DNA of 64,000 nucleotides, from the NCBI GenBank assembly GCA_945865635.1, contig CAMBEP010000003.1, positions 94,237 through 158,236 of the forward strand, written 5' to 3'. The notes under the pieces were generated by a model. That model was not told the DNA's origin. It did no database searches and saw nothing but the letters and a program-made list of their open reading frames with translations. Shown here in pieces: positions 53,969 through 63,280 of this stretch. A program made the translations under genes and the position numbers. This stretch comes from Candidatus Kuenenia stuttgartensis (GTDB lineage: Bacteria > Planctomycetota > Planctomycetia > Isosphaerales > Isosphaeraceae). Position 1 is the first letter of the stretch; each line of letters starts with the position of its first letter.

Positions 53969-55777
53969 TCAATACGCTTCAAGTGTGTCCCAACGTTCAT
54001 ACGCTTTTGCCAGATTCGCTTTCAGGGCCTCCACTTTGGAACTCAATGTCGTGATTTCAGACTTATCTTTACGATAAAATGACGGGTCCGCCATTGTCAG
54101 CAGCAGCTCGGCAAGTTGCTTCTCCTGTTGCTCGATCATCGCAGGCAGTGCCTCAAGCTCCCTTTGCTCCTTATTCGTCAGCTTTCGGCGAGGCTGTGTC
54201 AATATTGGCTTCTCAGGCTCAGACTTTACCGACGAATCCTTGACTCGCTCTTTCTCCGTGTTGTTCGAGCCTGCCGAGAATTGCGAAAGACGCTGTCTCA
54301 GATAATCATCATAACCCCCATCATATTCTTTCACCCGACCATCAGGACCAATTACCAATGTGCTCGTTGCCACATTATTGACAAAGGACCGGTCGTGGCT
54401 TACCACCAACACCGTCCCGCTGAAATCCACAAGCAAGGATTCAAGCAGCTCAAGTGTTTCCAGATCCAGATCGTTTGTCGGTTCATCAAGCACCAGAACA
54501 TTGGCGGGCTGCGTAAAGAGCTTTGCCAGCAGCAGGCGGCTCCGCTCACCACCTGAGAGATACTTCACAAGACTTCGGGCCCGCTCGGGTGCAAACAGAA
54601 AATCCTGAAGATAACCTATGATATGCCGCTCCTGACCATTGATGCGGATCGATTCATAGTCGCTCACGTTCTTCTGAACTGTCTTCTCGTCGTCAAGCAT
54701 CGCTTTGACCTGGTCAAAATAGGCGATCTGCAAATTTGACCCCTGGCGAATCGTACCTGAACTCGGCGCAAGTTGCCCCAGCAAAAGCTTTAAAAGTGTG
54801 GTCTTGCCTGCACCATTCGGACCAATCAAGCCAATCTTGTCGCCTCGATAAAGCTTCGTCTCAAGCTCGCAAATGATCGGCTTCGAATCCGTGTAGGCAA
54901 ACGACACTGCCTTGGCCTCAATCACCATCGCACCCGACTTCTCGCCTTCCTGAATGTCGATCTTGGCGGTCGCCTGTCTGGTTCTGCGCTTCGACCGCTC
55001 TTCCCGCAATGACTTCAAGGCTCGTACCCGACCCTCGTTTCGGGTCCGGCGTGCTTTGATCCCCTGACGAATCCAAGCCTCTTCCAAGGCCAGCTTTTTA
55101 TCAAACAAAGCCACTTGCCTCGCCTCAGCCGACCACTGCTGCTCCCGACGCTCAAGAAATGTCTTGTAATCACAGTCCCATGGATAAATCCGACCCCGGT
55201 CAAGCTCCACAATCCGTGTCGCCAGACGTTCCAGAAATGCCCGGTCGTGGGTCACGAACAAAACCGCCCCCTGATATCGGCTCAAATACTCTTCAAGCTT
55301 GTCGATGGCTTCAATGTCAAGGTGGTTGGTCGGTTCGTCCAGCAGAAGCAAGTCGGGCTCACTGACCAATGCCTGTGCCAAAAGCACCCGACGCTTCATG
55401 CCCGACGATAAGCTCGCAACCAGCGCCTCCTCAGGCAAGCCAAGTCGCGAAAGCAGTGTCGTGACCCGATAATCGTCAGGATAAACACCACTCTCAAACT
55501 CAGAAAGACTCGCCGCAACCACTTCCGAAATCGTCCCCGTACTGCTTGCCGATATGTCCTGCGACAATTGACCAATACGCAGCCCACCCATGCGCACAAT
55601 CTCGCCCTCATCAGGCCTGAGTTCGCCTGCAATGATCCGCATCAAGGTCGACTTGCCTTCGCCATTTCTACCCAGAAGGCAGACCCGTTCGCCTCGTGCA
55701 ATGCCCATGTCCACTCCGTCCAGCAATTTCGGACCACCAAACGAATGACCGACAGATTTCAGGGCAATAAGCGACAT
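53969..55777 (-). CDS. uup: ABC-F family ATPase, Uup-like
   Basis: 602 residues with two ABC domains in one chain and no membrane segments, typical of ABC-F translation factors. Domain 1: LLGRNGEGKSTLM, LSSGMKRRVLLAQAL, LLLLDEPTNHLD. Domain 2: LIGPNGAGKTTLL, YLSGGERSRLLLAKLF, LVLDEPTNDLDLETLELL. The inter-domain linker is charged (QGIKARRTRNEGRVRALKSLREERSKRR). A C-terminal coiled coil (LTNKEQRELEALPAMIEQQEKQL) identifies the Uup branch, which acts on the ribosome and has been linked to replication-related DNA structures. Confidence 0.94.
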   Translation of the reverse strand: MSLIALKSVGHSFGGPKLLDGVDMGIARGERVCLLGRNGEGKSTLMRIIAGELRPDEGEIVRMGGLRIGQLSQDISASSTGTISEVVAASLSEFESGVYPDDYRVTTLLSRLGLPEEALVASLSSGMKRRVLLAQALVSEPDLLLLDEPTNHLDIEAIDKLEEYLSRYQGAVLFVTHDRAFLERLATRIVELDRGRIYPWDCDYKTFLERREQQWSAEARQVALFDKKLALEEAWIRQGIKARRTRNEGRVRALKSLREERSKRRTRQATAKIDIQEGEKSGAMVIEAKAVSFAYTDSKPIICELETKLYRGDKIGLIGPNGAGKTTLLKLLLGQLAPSSGTIRQGSNLQIAYFDQVKAMLDDEKTVQKNVSDYESIRINGQERHIIGYLQDFLFAPERARSLVKYLSGGERSRLLLAKLFTQPANVLVLDEPTNDLDLETLELLESLLVDFSGTVLVVSHDRSFVNNVATSTLVIGPDGRVKEYDGGYDDYLRQRLSQFSAGSNNTEKERVKDSSVKSEPEKPILTQPRRKLTNKEQRELEALPAMIEQQEKQLAELLLTMADPSFYRKDKSEITTLSSKVEALKANLAKAYERWDTLEAY

Positions 55778-56216
55778 GTATGGGTCATTCCAGTTTCAGA
55801 GTCGACGAATAGAGAACGGAGGTGCTCTCACCAAGCGTTTCCCTATTTTAGCAGGTTTTCTAAAAGCCGTACCAACAACCACCCGCGCCAACGACGCCTC
55901 AATATACCCTAAGAACATATTAAAATTCAGGTTAGAACAATTAAACCAGCCAAGAAACTCGTGCTGTCTCCTTGCGGATATCGACACAAAACCCTGTCAC
56001 TCAATTTGCCCACCATCCAAACCTGCACGACCTGTCTCAATTGCGGACCCTATCGAGAATCTTGTTTCGCAGCATGAACGGTTCTACTTAGCATAAAATA
56101 ACTTGCGACGAATCAAAGTTGATATTTTCTGGCTGTTTCCACCGCTCCGGCGGATAGGCATTTCGAAGCGCCTGGGAAGGTCGCCATTTGGCCTGTCCCT
56201 TTCCTCCATCCCAAGC
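55778..56216. other. Intergenic region upstream of uup
   Basis: About 440 bp with no credible gene, RNA or repeat visible. Confidence 0.4.
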
Positions 56217-56444
56217 TCATAAAAGTTGGGCTGCAGGATCAAAGGATTGCTTTTGTGCACTTTTGTTAATTTTGGGAAATACAAACGGCTCAGGGCATTC
56301 CATGGTGCGTTCGCTGGGCCGGTCGAACTGGGCCAGGCTCCGCGTAAGGGCGGTGTGGGCCTTGTCGCTCTTGCTGGTGGCCTGAAAGTTCAGGTCCACA
56401 AAACCAACACTTGCCGCAACAGCCATCCATATCGCAATATTCAT
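56217..56444 (-). CDS. Putative small exported protein (75 residues)
   Basis: Not recognised. The N-terminus MNIAIWMAVAASVGFVDLNF resembles a short signal peptide or membrane segment; the rest is polar. AGGAG sits 10 nt upstream of the ATG at 56442-56444. It is supported only by these two features. Confidence 0.35.
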   Translation of the reverse strand: MNIAIWMAVAASVGFVDLNFQATSKSDKAHTALTRSLAQFDRPSERTMECPEPFVFPKINKSAQKQSFDPAAQLL

Positions 56445-56959
56445 GGCTCGGCCACTCCTAGCGCGTTGTTTTTGAACGCGCCTCGTTTCAAAAGACTGCC
56501 CATCCGCCTGGATTTGACCGTCACGCCCACACTCTGCCTGCGCCTAACAAGGTGATGCAAGGCAACGCCCCCAGCCTCCTGCCGAGTCCGCTACATACAG
56601 GCAAGGCAAATTCTAAAGAAACCAGAAACTTGGTCAAGTGGAGAATATTTTGGCGGAATGGGTTCGTTGGATGGGCCATGAACGCGGGTGAAGCTGACGG
56701 AGGGGGCCGAAAACGACAGCGATGGGCATGGTTTGTAAACTACTTTGGTTATTATAGTTAAAGAAATCTCAAAAAGTTTTGAAAAAATTTTGTCTCTTTT
56801 TGGTCGAGTTAGGCAACTTAGATGTAGGACGAGAAGAGAGACCCAAAAGTCAAAGTCGCCTGGGAAAACCGATTGGTTCGGTTTTATAGGATCAGTGGAT
56901 TGAAGAAAAGTAGATTGCCCGAATGCCCCATTTTCTCTTCACGCTGCTTGTTGACTGAT
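56445..56959. other. Intergenic region upstream of the giant surface protein
   Basis: About 515 bp. Contains a 7-bp hairpin GCGCGTT-loop-AACGCGC near 56461-56481 and an AT-rich stretch at 56750-56800 that could be its promoter area. No gene is seen. Confidence 0.4.
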
Positions 56960-59900
56960 ATGCCAGTACATCCCTTGCACGGAGAATCCCGCAACGCCCG
57001 CAAAACCACCCGTACACGTCGTAATATCAGCTTGTTTGATTCCATCGGCCAAGGGATTCAGGTACTGGAATCAAGGGCGCTTATGGCCGTATTCTCAGCT
57101 AATGGTGGCTTGGGAGGAACGTCTGGGCCACTAGCCTTGGACCCTGGATTGAACCTTGTAAAGTTTCGCTGGGAAAACTATTCCATCCAGGATGAATTCC
57201 AGATCCTGCACAATGGCAAGCGAATCGCCGGGAATGTTGGGCTGCAGCCTAATGGCGAGAATGGCACGAAAGTTGTCACGGCTCGGAATTCAAACGACGA
57301 GATTACAGTCAAAGTAACGGCACCGCTTCAAGGAACGGCATGGAACTTCACGGTGGAGACACTTCCGTTTGAGTTGAACGTGGATGGCTTTCTCGGGGAT
57401 GTCGTAAAGGTTGACATCGTGGATATGTTAACTAAAGCGGGAGTATCTTTAAAAGAGGCCGATTTCAAGGCGGATGGCTTCGGACTTAAGGATCTCACGA
57501 ACGATCGCGGCAAAGTCGCCGAAATTGACAATATGCAGGATGAATTGAAAAAAGGGGTTTTCTATTTTCTGCCGCAAGTGATGGGTGAATCGCTGGATTA
57601 TGGAGCGGATCGGAATGACCAGGGGCTTGGCGAAAGCAAGTTGATCGTGACGAACAACGGCCAGGAGTTTCCCATCAAGATTCGAGTGAGCGATGGGCAT
57701 TCGTCAACAGGAGAGAATATTGTTACATTTGGTGACAAAAAACTGGATATTTATCGACAGGAGCAGAGACTGGCGTATTTGGGGTTTCCTGGTGGCGCTT
57801 CAGGCAACCCGTTGAGGGCAGATGGCATCTCAAGTGCAGAGACAACTTGGGCGAAAAACGTGTTTAATATCGCCATAGACCCTAGTACTTCCGGTCGAGG
57901 ATCATTGCTCAATCCAGGTAGCATCAAAAAACAGTTGTTCAAGGAACATATCAACGATCCACAGCTACCATTTTGGCGGAATCTTGATGGAACCTTACTT
58001 CCTCCGATGCAATTTGTGATTACGTCACGAAAGTACGGCACGGACGCATCCGGACGATTCATAGAAAAAGCTCTTTCATCACTTTTGAGCCTAGGATTAT
58101 TACCTGATTCAACCGGTATTGCTTTTAAAGGAGGAACCGGCGAACCGAGTAAAGCCCATGATGGTGGAAGAAGCGTTGATATTGAAGATACACCTGGTGA
58201 CTTTTACAATACGATAAATGGTTACGTTGCTGCCAACGCTGCCCAAGGTGGCGGATTTATAGTCAAGAAAGCTGATGGTTTGTATCGTGGCGGTGGAAAC
58301 CCAGACACTAAGAATGGAGAAATTGGAATAAAGGATTCCGCTTTCAAAGCAGGCGGAGCAAAGCTTGCCAAAGAACTGCAAAGTTATTTGGATTACAAAC
58401 TCGATGAAGGGCATGTAAGATTAATTCTGGATGCTTTTATCAATGCTGGATCTCCTTTGGTTTTTTATAACGACCCTCGTTTTTTTGATATCGTAAATGG
58501 TGTGAGGTTTTGGGAAGACCATTATCATCACATTCACTTTTCCATTCCAAGTCCTTTATCAATATCCAGGGCTTTCTCGCTGAATGCCCCTATGGCGGAG
58601 AGCAGATCAAATGTTGCAATGTCGTCTGTGTCTCCGCTGACGGCAAAGCCGCCTGGGCGGTTAAGCAATGCAATCGATCTTGGATCGCTCAGTAGCCAAC
58701 TTCTGATTTCAGGCAACCTGACTGCCGATCAACCGGATCGTATTTATCGATTTGAGATTGGATCAATGCCACAAGACCTTGAGGGCGGCTATTACGACAC
58801 ACCGCGAGACTTTGCGGCTTTACTTGAGAACCTTTCTAGCGATGCCGATTTGGAGATAATCGCGGATCCGAACTACGATGGCGTCGGTGAAGTCGTATTT
58901 AGTTCGGCAAATGGTGGGACTGTGGCCGAATCAATAGCGGCATCGCAACTTGGCAGTGGTGTGTATTATGCTAGAGTGATTAGAAAAGATACCGACACCA
59001 GTTTTAACTTAAGTTTATCGGTAGCCCCACGTCCGATTCCAGTCGATAACGCGGGCGGCACAGCTGTAACAGCAGCGGATCTTGGGATATTGACTGGCCC
59101 GGTGACGCGCAACGATTTCATTGGCGAAGTCGATACGCAGGATCTTTACAAATTTCAAATTGATAGCATCAGCGACTTGTCGCTCAATGTCAGCGGCCTC
59201 GACACTGCCGATGCGACACTTGCTGTCGGTCTGGACAACAACGGTAATGGTCTGCTCGATATCGATGAATATCTATCGTTCTCGGATGCCGACAACAATG
59301 GTGATGAATCGCTTCAGTACGTTCGCCTTCCTGCCGGCAACTATCTTGTTCATGTAGGCCGCAACAGCGGTAACTCGAATTATCAATTGACAGCCTCGGC
59401 CACGAAGTCAATCATTCCAATGGATCAGGCCGGCGACACAATTGCCGGGTCTTTTGATCTTGGAACACTTTCTGCCCCGGTGAAAACTCAAGATTTTATT
59501 GGTGTGCTGGACAGGGTGGACACCTATCGTTTTAAACTTTATTCGCAGCAGGGTGTCAGAGTCAGCCTATCTGGACTCACGTCAGATGCTGACTTGGAAA
59601 TTTACCGCGATGTAAATAATAACGGGCGTTTAGATATGAACGAACGTATCGGCGGTTCTTACCTGGGCGGAACCAGTTTTGATGAGATCGCACTGAATGG
59701 CTTGGCTGCGGGCGAGTATTTTATTCGTGTGATTCAGTCTGAGTCGGATACAGAATACACCCTGAACGCCACATCCGAGACCGCAACCGGGTCGAATTTG
59801 GCGGTAACGCGTGATTATCCGTCGGTCGTTCCCGACTTGGGCACCCAGTTTACTTATCGTGTGACTGTTAAGAACAACGGGCCTGACATCGCCAATGATG

Positions 59901-61012
59901 TCATTCTGAACGAAGCTGCACCTGTCGGTTTGCATTTGGTTCAGGTGACAGCAAGCAGCCCTTCCAGTTCGGCGCAATTCTATGGCAACCAGGTCACAGG
60001 AAATATTCCATCCCTTCTGCCGGGGGAAAGTGTCTCGTTTGATATCACTGCGTTTTCGTACATCGCAGGCGATCTTATTGGAACCACAAATGTCTTTGCA
60101 TCCACACAGGATTTTGACACATCTGACAATACGATTGTGACAACCGGTGCGATTAACTCCATTGTTTCACCACCGGCTGACTTGGAGCTCACTCAAACAG
60201 TGAGCAACGCAACACCGAAAGTAGGGGATCAGATTACTTTATCAATATCGCTGACAAACAATGGACCTGGCACAGCGACAGTCATACGTGTTAAAGACCT
60301 GCTTCCGGCTGGGCTGGGTTTTCTTTCCTCCAGCAGTGATATCGGAACTTATGACCATAACACTGGGCTTTGGGTTGTGGGTAATTTACCACCTGCAACC
60401 ACGGTTCGATTATCGATTGTTGGTGAAGTGCTCAAAGCTGTCAGCATGACAAATATTGCTGAAGTCGTAGCAATGGATGAATCCGATCCTGATTCATCAC
60501 CCAACAACAATTTAGCAACAGAGGACGACCAATCCGCCCAAACGATCATACCCGTAGGGACTCCTATTGCAGCCCCATTGAAAGTCACAAAGATTGAACG
60601 GTTCGGAATTCGTTATCAACCGACCAAGCTGGTTGTGAGTTTCAACACCGAATTGGATTCTGCAAGCGCACAGAACAGATCAAATTACCGACTGCAAGGC
60701 CCTGGTGGCCGAAGGATTCCGGTTCTGACTGCAAAGTATCAACCTTTAACAAACTCTGTCACGTTATCTCCGTTGTTCAGGTTGCATCTATTTAAGCGTT
60801 ACACGCTGATAATCAATGGTTCACAACCCAATGGAATTCATACTGCTCAAGGGTCATTTCTAAATCAGGGAACAAACCACGTGGCATCAATTGACATTAA
60901 AAACCTTTCGCACTCCAAGGTCAAAAAAGCTGCCTCGGTTCACAAAGCGGTTTTGAACAGTGTCAAGTTAAAATCAATTCCATCAGACAATATCATTCGA
61001 TCGCCCCGATAA
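56960..61012 (+). CDS. Giant exported multidomain protein: LAS-type peptidase-like domain, PPC repeats, DUF11 domains
   Basis: 1350 residues from ATG 56960; the frame opens at a TTG at 56873. The basic N-terminus (ARKTTRTRRN) followed by VLESRALMAVF resembles the LE-R-LLA export motif of large planctomycete proteins. Residues about 270-530 hold a domain with KAHDGGRSVDIED (H400, D407) and DHYHHIHFS (H521-H526). These are the H-x6-D and H-x-H zinc ligands of LAS peptidases (MepA/M15). Three PPC-type beta domains follow (about 570-690, 699-815, 824-940), with calcium-loop-like DNNGNGLLDIDEY. Two DUF11-type domains (about 944-1060, 1072-1185) and a C-terminal beta domain (about 1195-1290) end the protein. 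Likely a cell-surface protein that could cut peptidoglycan or protein. Peptidase activity is an inference from the ligands. Confidence 0.88.
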   Translation: MPVHPLHGESRNARKTTRTRRNISLFDSIGQGIQVLESRALMAVFSANGGLGGTSGPLALDPGLNLVKFRWENYSIQDEFQILHNGKRIAGNVGLQPNGENGTKVVTARNSNDEITVKVTAPLQGTAWNFTVETLPFELNVDGFLGDVVKVDIVDMLTKAGVSLKEADFKADGFGLKDLTNDRGKVAEIDNMQDELKKGVFYFLPQVMGESLDYGADRNDQGLGESKLIVTNNGQEFPIKIRVSDGHSSTGENIVTFGDKKLDIYRQEQRLAYLGFPGGASGNPLRADGISSAETTWAKNVFNIAIDPSTSGRGSLLNPGSIKKQLFKEHINDPQLPFWRNLDGTLLPPMQFVITSRKYGTDASGRFIEKALSSLLSLGLLPDSTGIAFKGGTGEPSKAHDGGRSVDIEDTPGDFYNTINGYVAANAAQGGGFIVKKADGLYRGGGNPDTKNGEIGIKDSAFKAGGAKLAKELQSYLDYKLDEGHVRLILDAFINAGSPLVFYNDPRFFDIVNGVRFWEDHYHHIHFSIPSPLSISRAFSLNAPMAESRSNVAMSSVSPLTAKPPGRLSNAIDLGSLSSQLLISGNLTADQPDRIYRFEIGSMPQDLEGGYYDTPRDFAALLENLSSDADLEIIADPNYDGVGEVVFSSANGGTVAESIAASQLGSGVYYARVIRKDTDTSFNLSLSVAPRPIPVDNAGGTAVTAADLGILTGPVTRNDFIGEVDTQDLYKFQIDSISDLSLNVSGLDTADATLAVGLDNNGNGLLDIDEYLSFSDADNNGDESLQYVRLPAGNYLVHVGRNSGNSNYQLTASATKSIIPMDQAGDTIAGSFDLGTLSAPVKTQDFIGVLDRVDTYRFKLYSQQGVRVSLSGLTSDADLEIYRDVNNNGRLDMNERIGGSYLGGTSFDEIALNGLAAGEYFIRVIQSESDTEYTLNATSETATGSNLAVTRDYPSVVPDLGTQFTYRVTVKNNGPDIANDVILNEAAPVGLHLVQVTASSPSSSAQFYGNQVTGNIPSLLPGESVSFDITAFSYIAGDLIGTTNVFASTQDFDTSDNTIVTTGAINSIVSPPADLELTQTVSNATPKVGDQITLSISLTNNGPGTATVIRVKDLLPAGLGFLSSSSDIGTYDHNTGLWVVGNLPPATTVRLSIVGEVLKAVSMTNIAEVVAMDESDPDSSPNNNLATEDDQSAQTIIPVGTPIAAPLKVTKIERFGIRYQPTKLVVSFNTELDSASAQNRSNYRLQGPGGRRIPVLTAKYQPLTNSVTLSPLFRLHLFKRYTLIINGSQPNGIHTAQGSFLNQGTNHVASIDIKNLSHSKVKKAASVHKAVLNSVKLKSIPSDNIIRSPR

Positions 61013-61027
61013 CCAAAACGGATAAAG

Positions 61028-61267
61028 GGGTCATTCTTGAATGCCACTAAGTTAAGCGTAACCTTTTATGGTAGAGGAGGTTTTGGCTATGGGTCGAATC
61101 GCGTGAAAATCGGGTTATTCATCGTTTCTCAGGCCAGCCAAGCTAACCCGCAGCGTAAGATGACGCTGCGAGTTCGTTTTCCGCAAAGGCACATATTGGG
61201 TCTAATAAATGCAAGGTATTTCTAAATAGAGACTTACGATTAACTTAATGGCATTCTGGAATGACCC
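61028..61267. mobile_element. MITE-like element with 34-bp terminal inverted repeats
   Basis: The left end (61028-61061) and right end (61234-61267) match in 30 of 34 positions as inverted repeats, beginning GGGTCATT. The 172-bp interior has no plausible gene but contains a perfect hairpin CGCAGCGT-AAGATG-ACGCTGCG (61149-61170). It lies 15 bp after the stop of the giant surface protein. No clear target duplication is seen. The parent transposase is not in this window. Confidence 0.75.
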
Positions 61268-61367
61268 TTTTTTCCTGCAAAACCCTGAGGCCTGTACAGA
61301 ATAATCCATCTGTATGAGTTGTATTTTAACTGAGTTCATCATTTCCTGAATCCCGTGCAAGAAAGTC

Positions 61368-61383
61368 GTCCCTTATAAGGGAC
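61368..61383. promoter_or_regulatory. Perfect 16-bp palindrome overlapping the ribosome-binding site
   Basis: GTCCCTTATAAGGGAC. Its right half (AAGGGA) is the Shine-Dalgarno of the gene starting at 61388. It could be an operator or an RNA hairpin that hides the ribosome-binding site. Confidence 0.55.
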
Positions 61384-61387
61384 ATAT

Positions 61388-62746
61388 ATGATGACTGATG
61401 CGGGATTGTCTCGTATCTTTGCCCCTGACCGACTTGTTTTGAACGACCCAGATTGGATCAAAAGAACCATGTCTGCTTCTTCTTCCAGAAATGCTGTCAA
61501 GCACGGCCTTTCAAGCCTGCGCCATATGCCTCGCGGGCGTGAACATGAGCTGCCGCCGCTTGAGCAGGAACTGATCGAGTCCCGCCAGCCGGAAACGCCT
61601 GAACAGCTTGAGATTGTCAAAGAATTGGCCTTTGCCATGTGGCAAAAGGGCGAGCACGAGCGCATCATGCTCCAAGAGGCCGCGAAGCTGACCGAAAAGG
61701 CCGCCGATCTTTTTGATCACGAGGCCGAAGCCGCCTTTGAGACCCTCAAAGCAAAGTGGCTCAAAGAGCCCAAGACACACACCGAGGCCATGGCCAATTG
61801 CATGCGGGGCGCAAGGCATTTTGCCCAGATCTGGAGGGCCATCGAATCGAGCTTGAAAAACAGTCATGGACTGACCATGCAAATGGCCATGTCGGCCATC
61901 AGGGCCGAAGGCTTTTCCACTTCGCCGCTCTGGATTTACGGCAACGGTCTCTGGATCATGCTGCGCACCCTGGCCCTGAAGGCCAAGCCCGAGGCCTTCA
62001 TCCTTGAATGGATGGCCCTGGAGGGACTTCAAGAAAGTGCCGATGCCAAATGCCAATGCGGGATTTTCTACCAAAACATCCCGAAAATGCAGACCGCCGT
62101 CCAGGATTTATACAACCGGGCCTTCAACCAAATGGAATCGTGGACTCAAAAACAGAACGACTTTGAGACTGACGAAATCGCCCAGCGCGATCGTTTTGTC
62201 GATCAATATTGCGCCACGGCTTCCGCTGAATTCGAAGCCCAAATGCAACACCTGTATCGTTACCGCGTTTTTACGGAAAACCGTGTCAAAGAACTCAACC
62301 GCCGTCTGGCCAACAACAAGGCCGAAGAGGCCAAGAAAAAGCGATATGAAGAGGAGAAAGAGTATCGTAAACAGAAGCACGAATTGCAAATTTCGCAAAT
62401 GCGCCAACCGCAATTCGACCAGCTCATGCAATATAAATCTGCCGATTGCAAGCAAAACGCATCATCAACCGGCGATTGCAATATGCAAAAGCCTGAAGCC
62501 GTCCACCCGGAAACCGTCGATCGCATACCGCCCATCTGGCAGAACCACAAGGAGATTTTGCTTAAAATCAAACCCAATGTCGAACTTTTCTGCCAATGGT
62601 CGGCCGATCAATTGCAACAATCAGGCGAGCTGATTGCATTTCTGGAGCAACAGCCCAACCATTTCCCGCATTGGCTGCAGCAGATTAAAGATTGCCTGAC
62701 GTATGAATTCAAGCTGCGCCTGATGACAATGCCATCGGCCGCGTAG
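61388..62746 (+). CDS. NAVKHGL-family protein, unknown function
   Basis: 452 residues from ATG 61388, which has AAGGGA five nt upstream; an internal ATG at 61469 is possible. The N-terminal SRNAVKHGLSS motif followed by a helical ETPEQLEIVKELAFAMWQKGEHER region resembles a family I recall as common in planctomycetes and acidobacteria (R-NA-KHGL-A), usually hypothetical and often near mobile DNA. The middle has IRAEGFSTSPLWIYGNGLWIMLR. A Lys/Glu/Arg coiled coil (about 310-345, NNKAEEAKKKRYEEEKEYRK) follows, and the C-terminus is Gln-rich. No catalytic motif. It is flanked by a MITE-like element and an IS remnant. Confidence 0.8.
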   Translation: MMTDAGLSRIFAPDRLVLNDPDWIKRTMSASSSRNAVKHGLSSLRHMPRGREHELPPLEQELIESRQPETPEQLEIVKELAFAMWQKGEHERIMLQEAAKLTEKAADLFDHEAEAAFETLKAKWLKEPKTHTEAMANCMRGARHFAQIWRAIESSLKNSHGLTMQMAMSAIRAEGFSTSPLWIYGNGLWIMLRTLALKAKPEAFILEWMALEGLQESADAKCQCGIFYQNIPKMQTAVQDLYNRAFNQMESWTQKQNDFETDEIAQRDRFVDQYCATASAEFEAQMQHLYRYRVFTENRVKELNRRLANNKAEEAKKKRYEEEKEYRKQKHELQISQMRQPQFDQLMQYKSADCKQNASSTGDCNMQKPEAVHPETVDRIPPIWQNHKEILLKIKPNVELFCQWSADQLQQSGELIAFLEQQPNHFPHWLQQIKDCLTYEFKLRLMTMPSAA

Positions 62747-63219
62747 CCTCTATTAAAAAAGCTCTTTGGCAATTTGGTTGTTTTTTAACGATTGTTTAAT
62801 CGTGGGCAAGGCAACTATGCGCAGAGGGGCATGAATTCAACGAGCCTTTGCCCCGATGGCCCGCATTGAATCGCACAAGAAGCCATGACCTAAGATGATG
62901 AACATGACCCGGCCCATTGGCAAAGCGGGGCGCGACGCATAAAAAAACGTTTAAAGCCTTGTCAAACCAAACCTTATAAATGAACTAACGACTTCAGGCC
63001 AATCGCCCGAAAAGGGGACATGAAAATTATCATAACACTTTATTTCAAATATGTTTACATCAAAATTACAAAACGGGGCTCAATGGGTGGTATTACGGTG
63101 CTTGGGCGGCTCTTTTAGGGTTACGGGGCTGGATGGAGGAAAAGAGGTTGTTCTACAATAACATGATGTGAGTAGATTTGGTTCATCCGACTGAAGCGCG
63201 CAAACCCTTGAAATGAAAT
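62747..63219. other. Intergenic region left of the ISL3 remnant
   Basis: About 470 bp with no gene or RNA that I can support. It probably contains the left boundary of the insertion sequence, but no convincing terminal repeat partner is inside the window. Confidence 0.4.
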
Positions 63220-63280
63220 GGACATGCTGACCCTAATTAGAGTTGTGTAAAAGTCTCTATGTCAGGAGGTCAGCATGTCC
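63220..63280 (+). promoter_or_regulatory. Perfect 13-bp inverted repeat hiding the transposase start codon
   Basis: GGACATGCTGACC (63220-63232) and GGTCAGCATGTCC (63268-63280), 35 nt apart. The right arm overlaps the end of the AGGAGG ribosome-binding site and contains the ATG at 63275, so RNA read through from outside would fold over it. Confidence 0.7.

Noticed and set aside
61037..61225. 62-residue open frame inside the MITE-like element
   Set aside because: It starts within the terminal inverted repeat and has no protein-like features.
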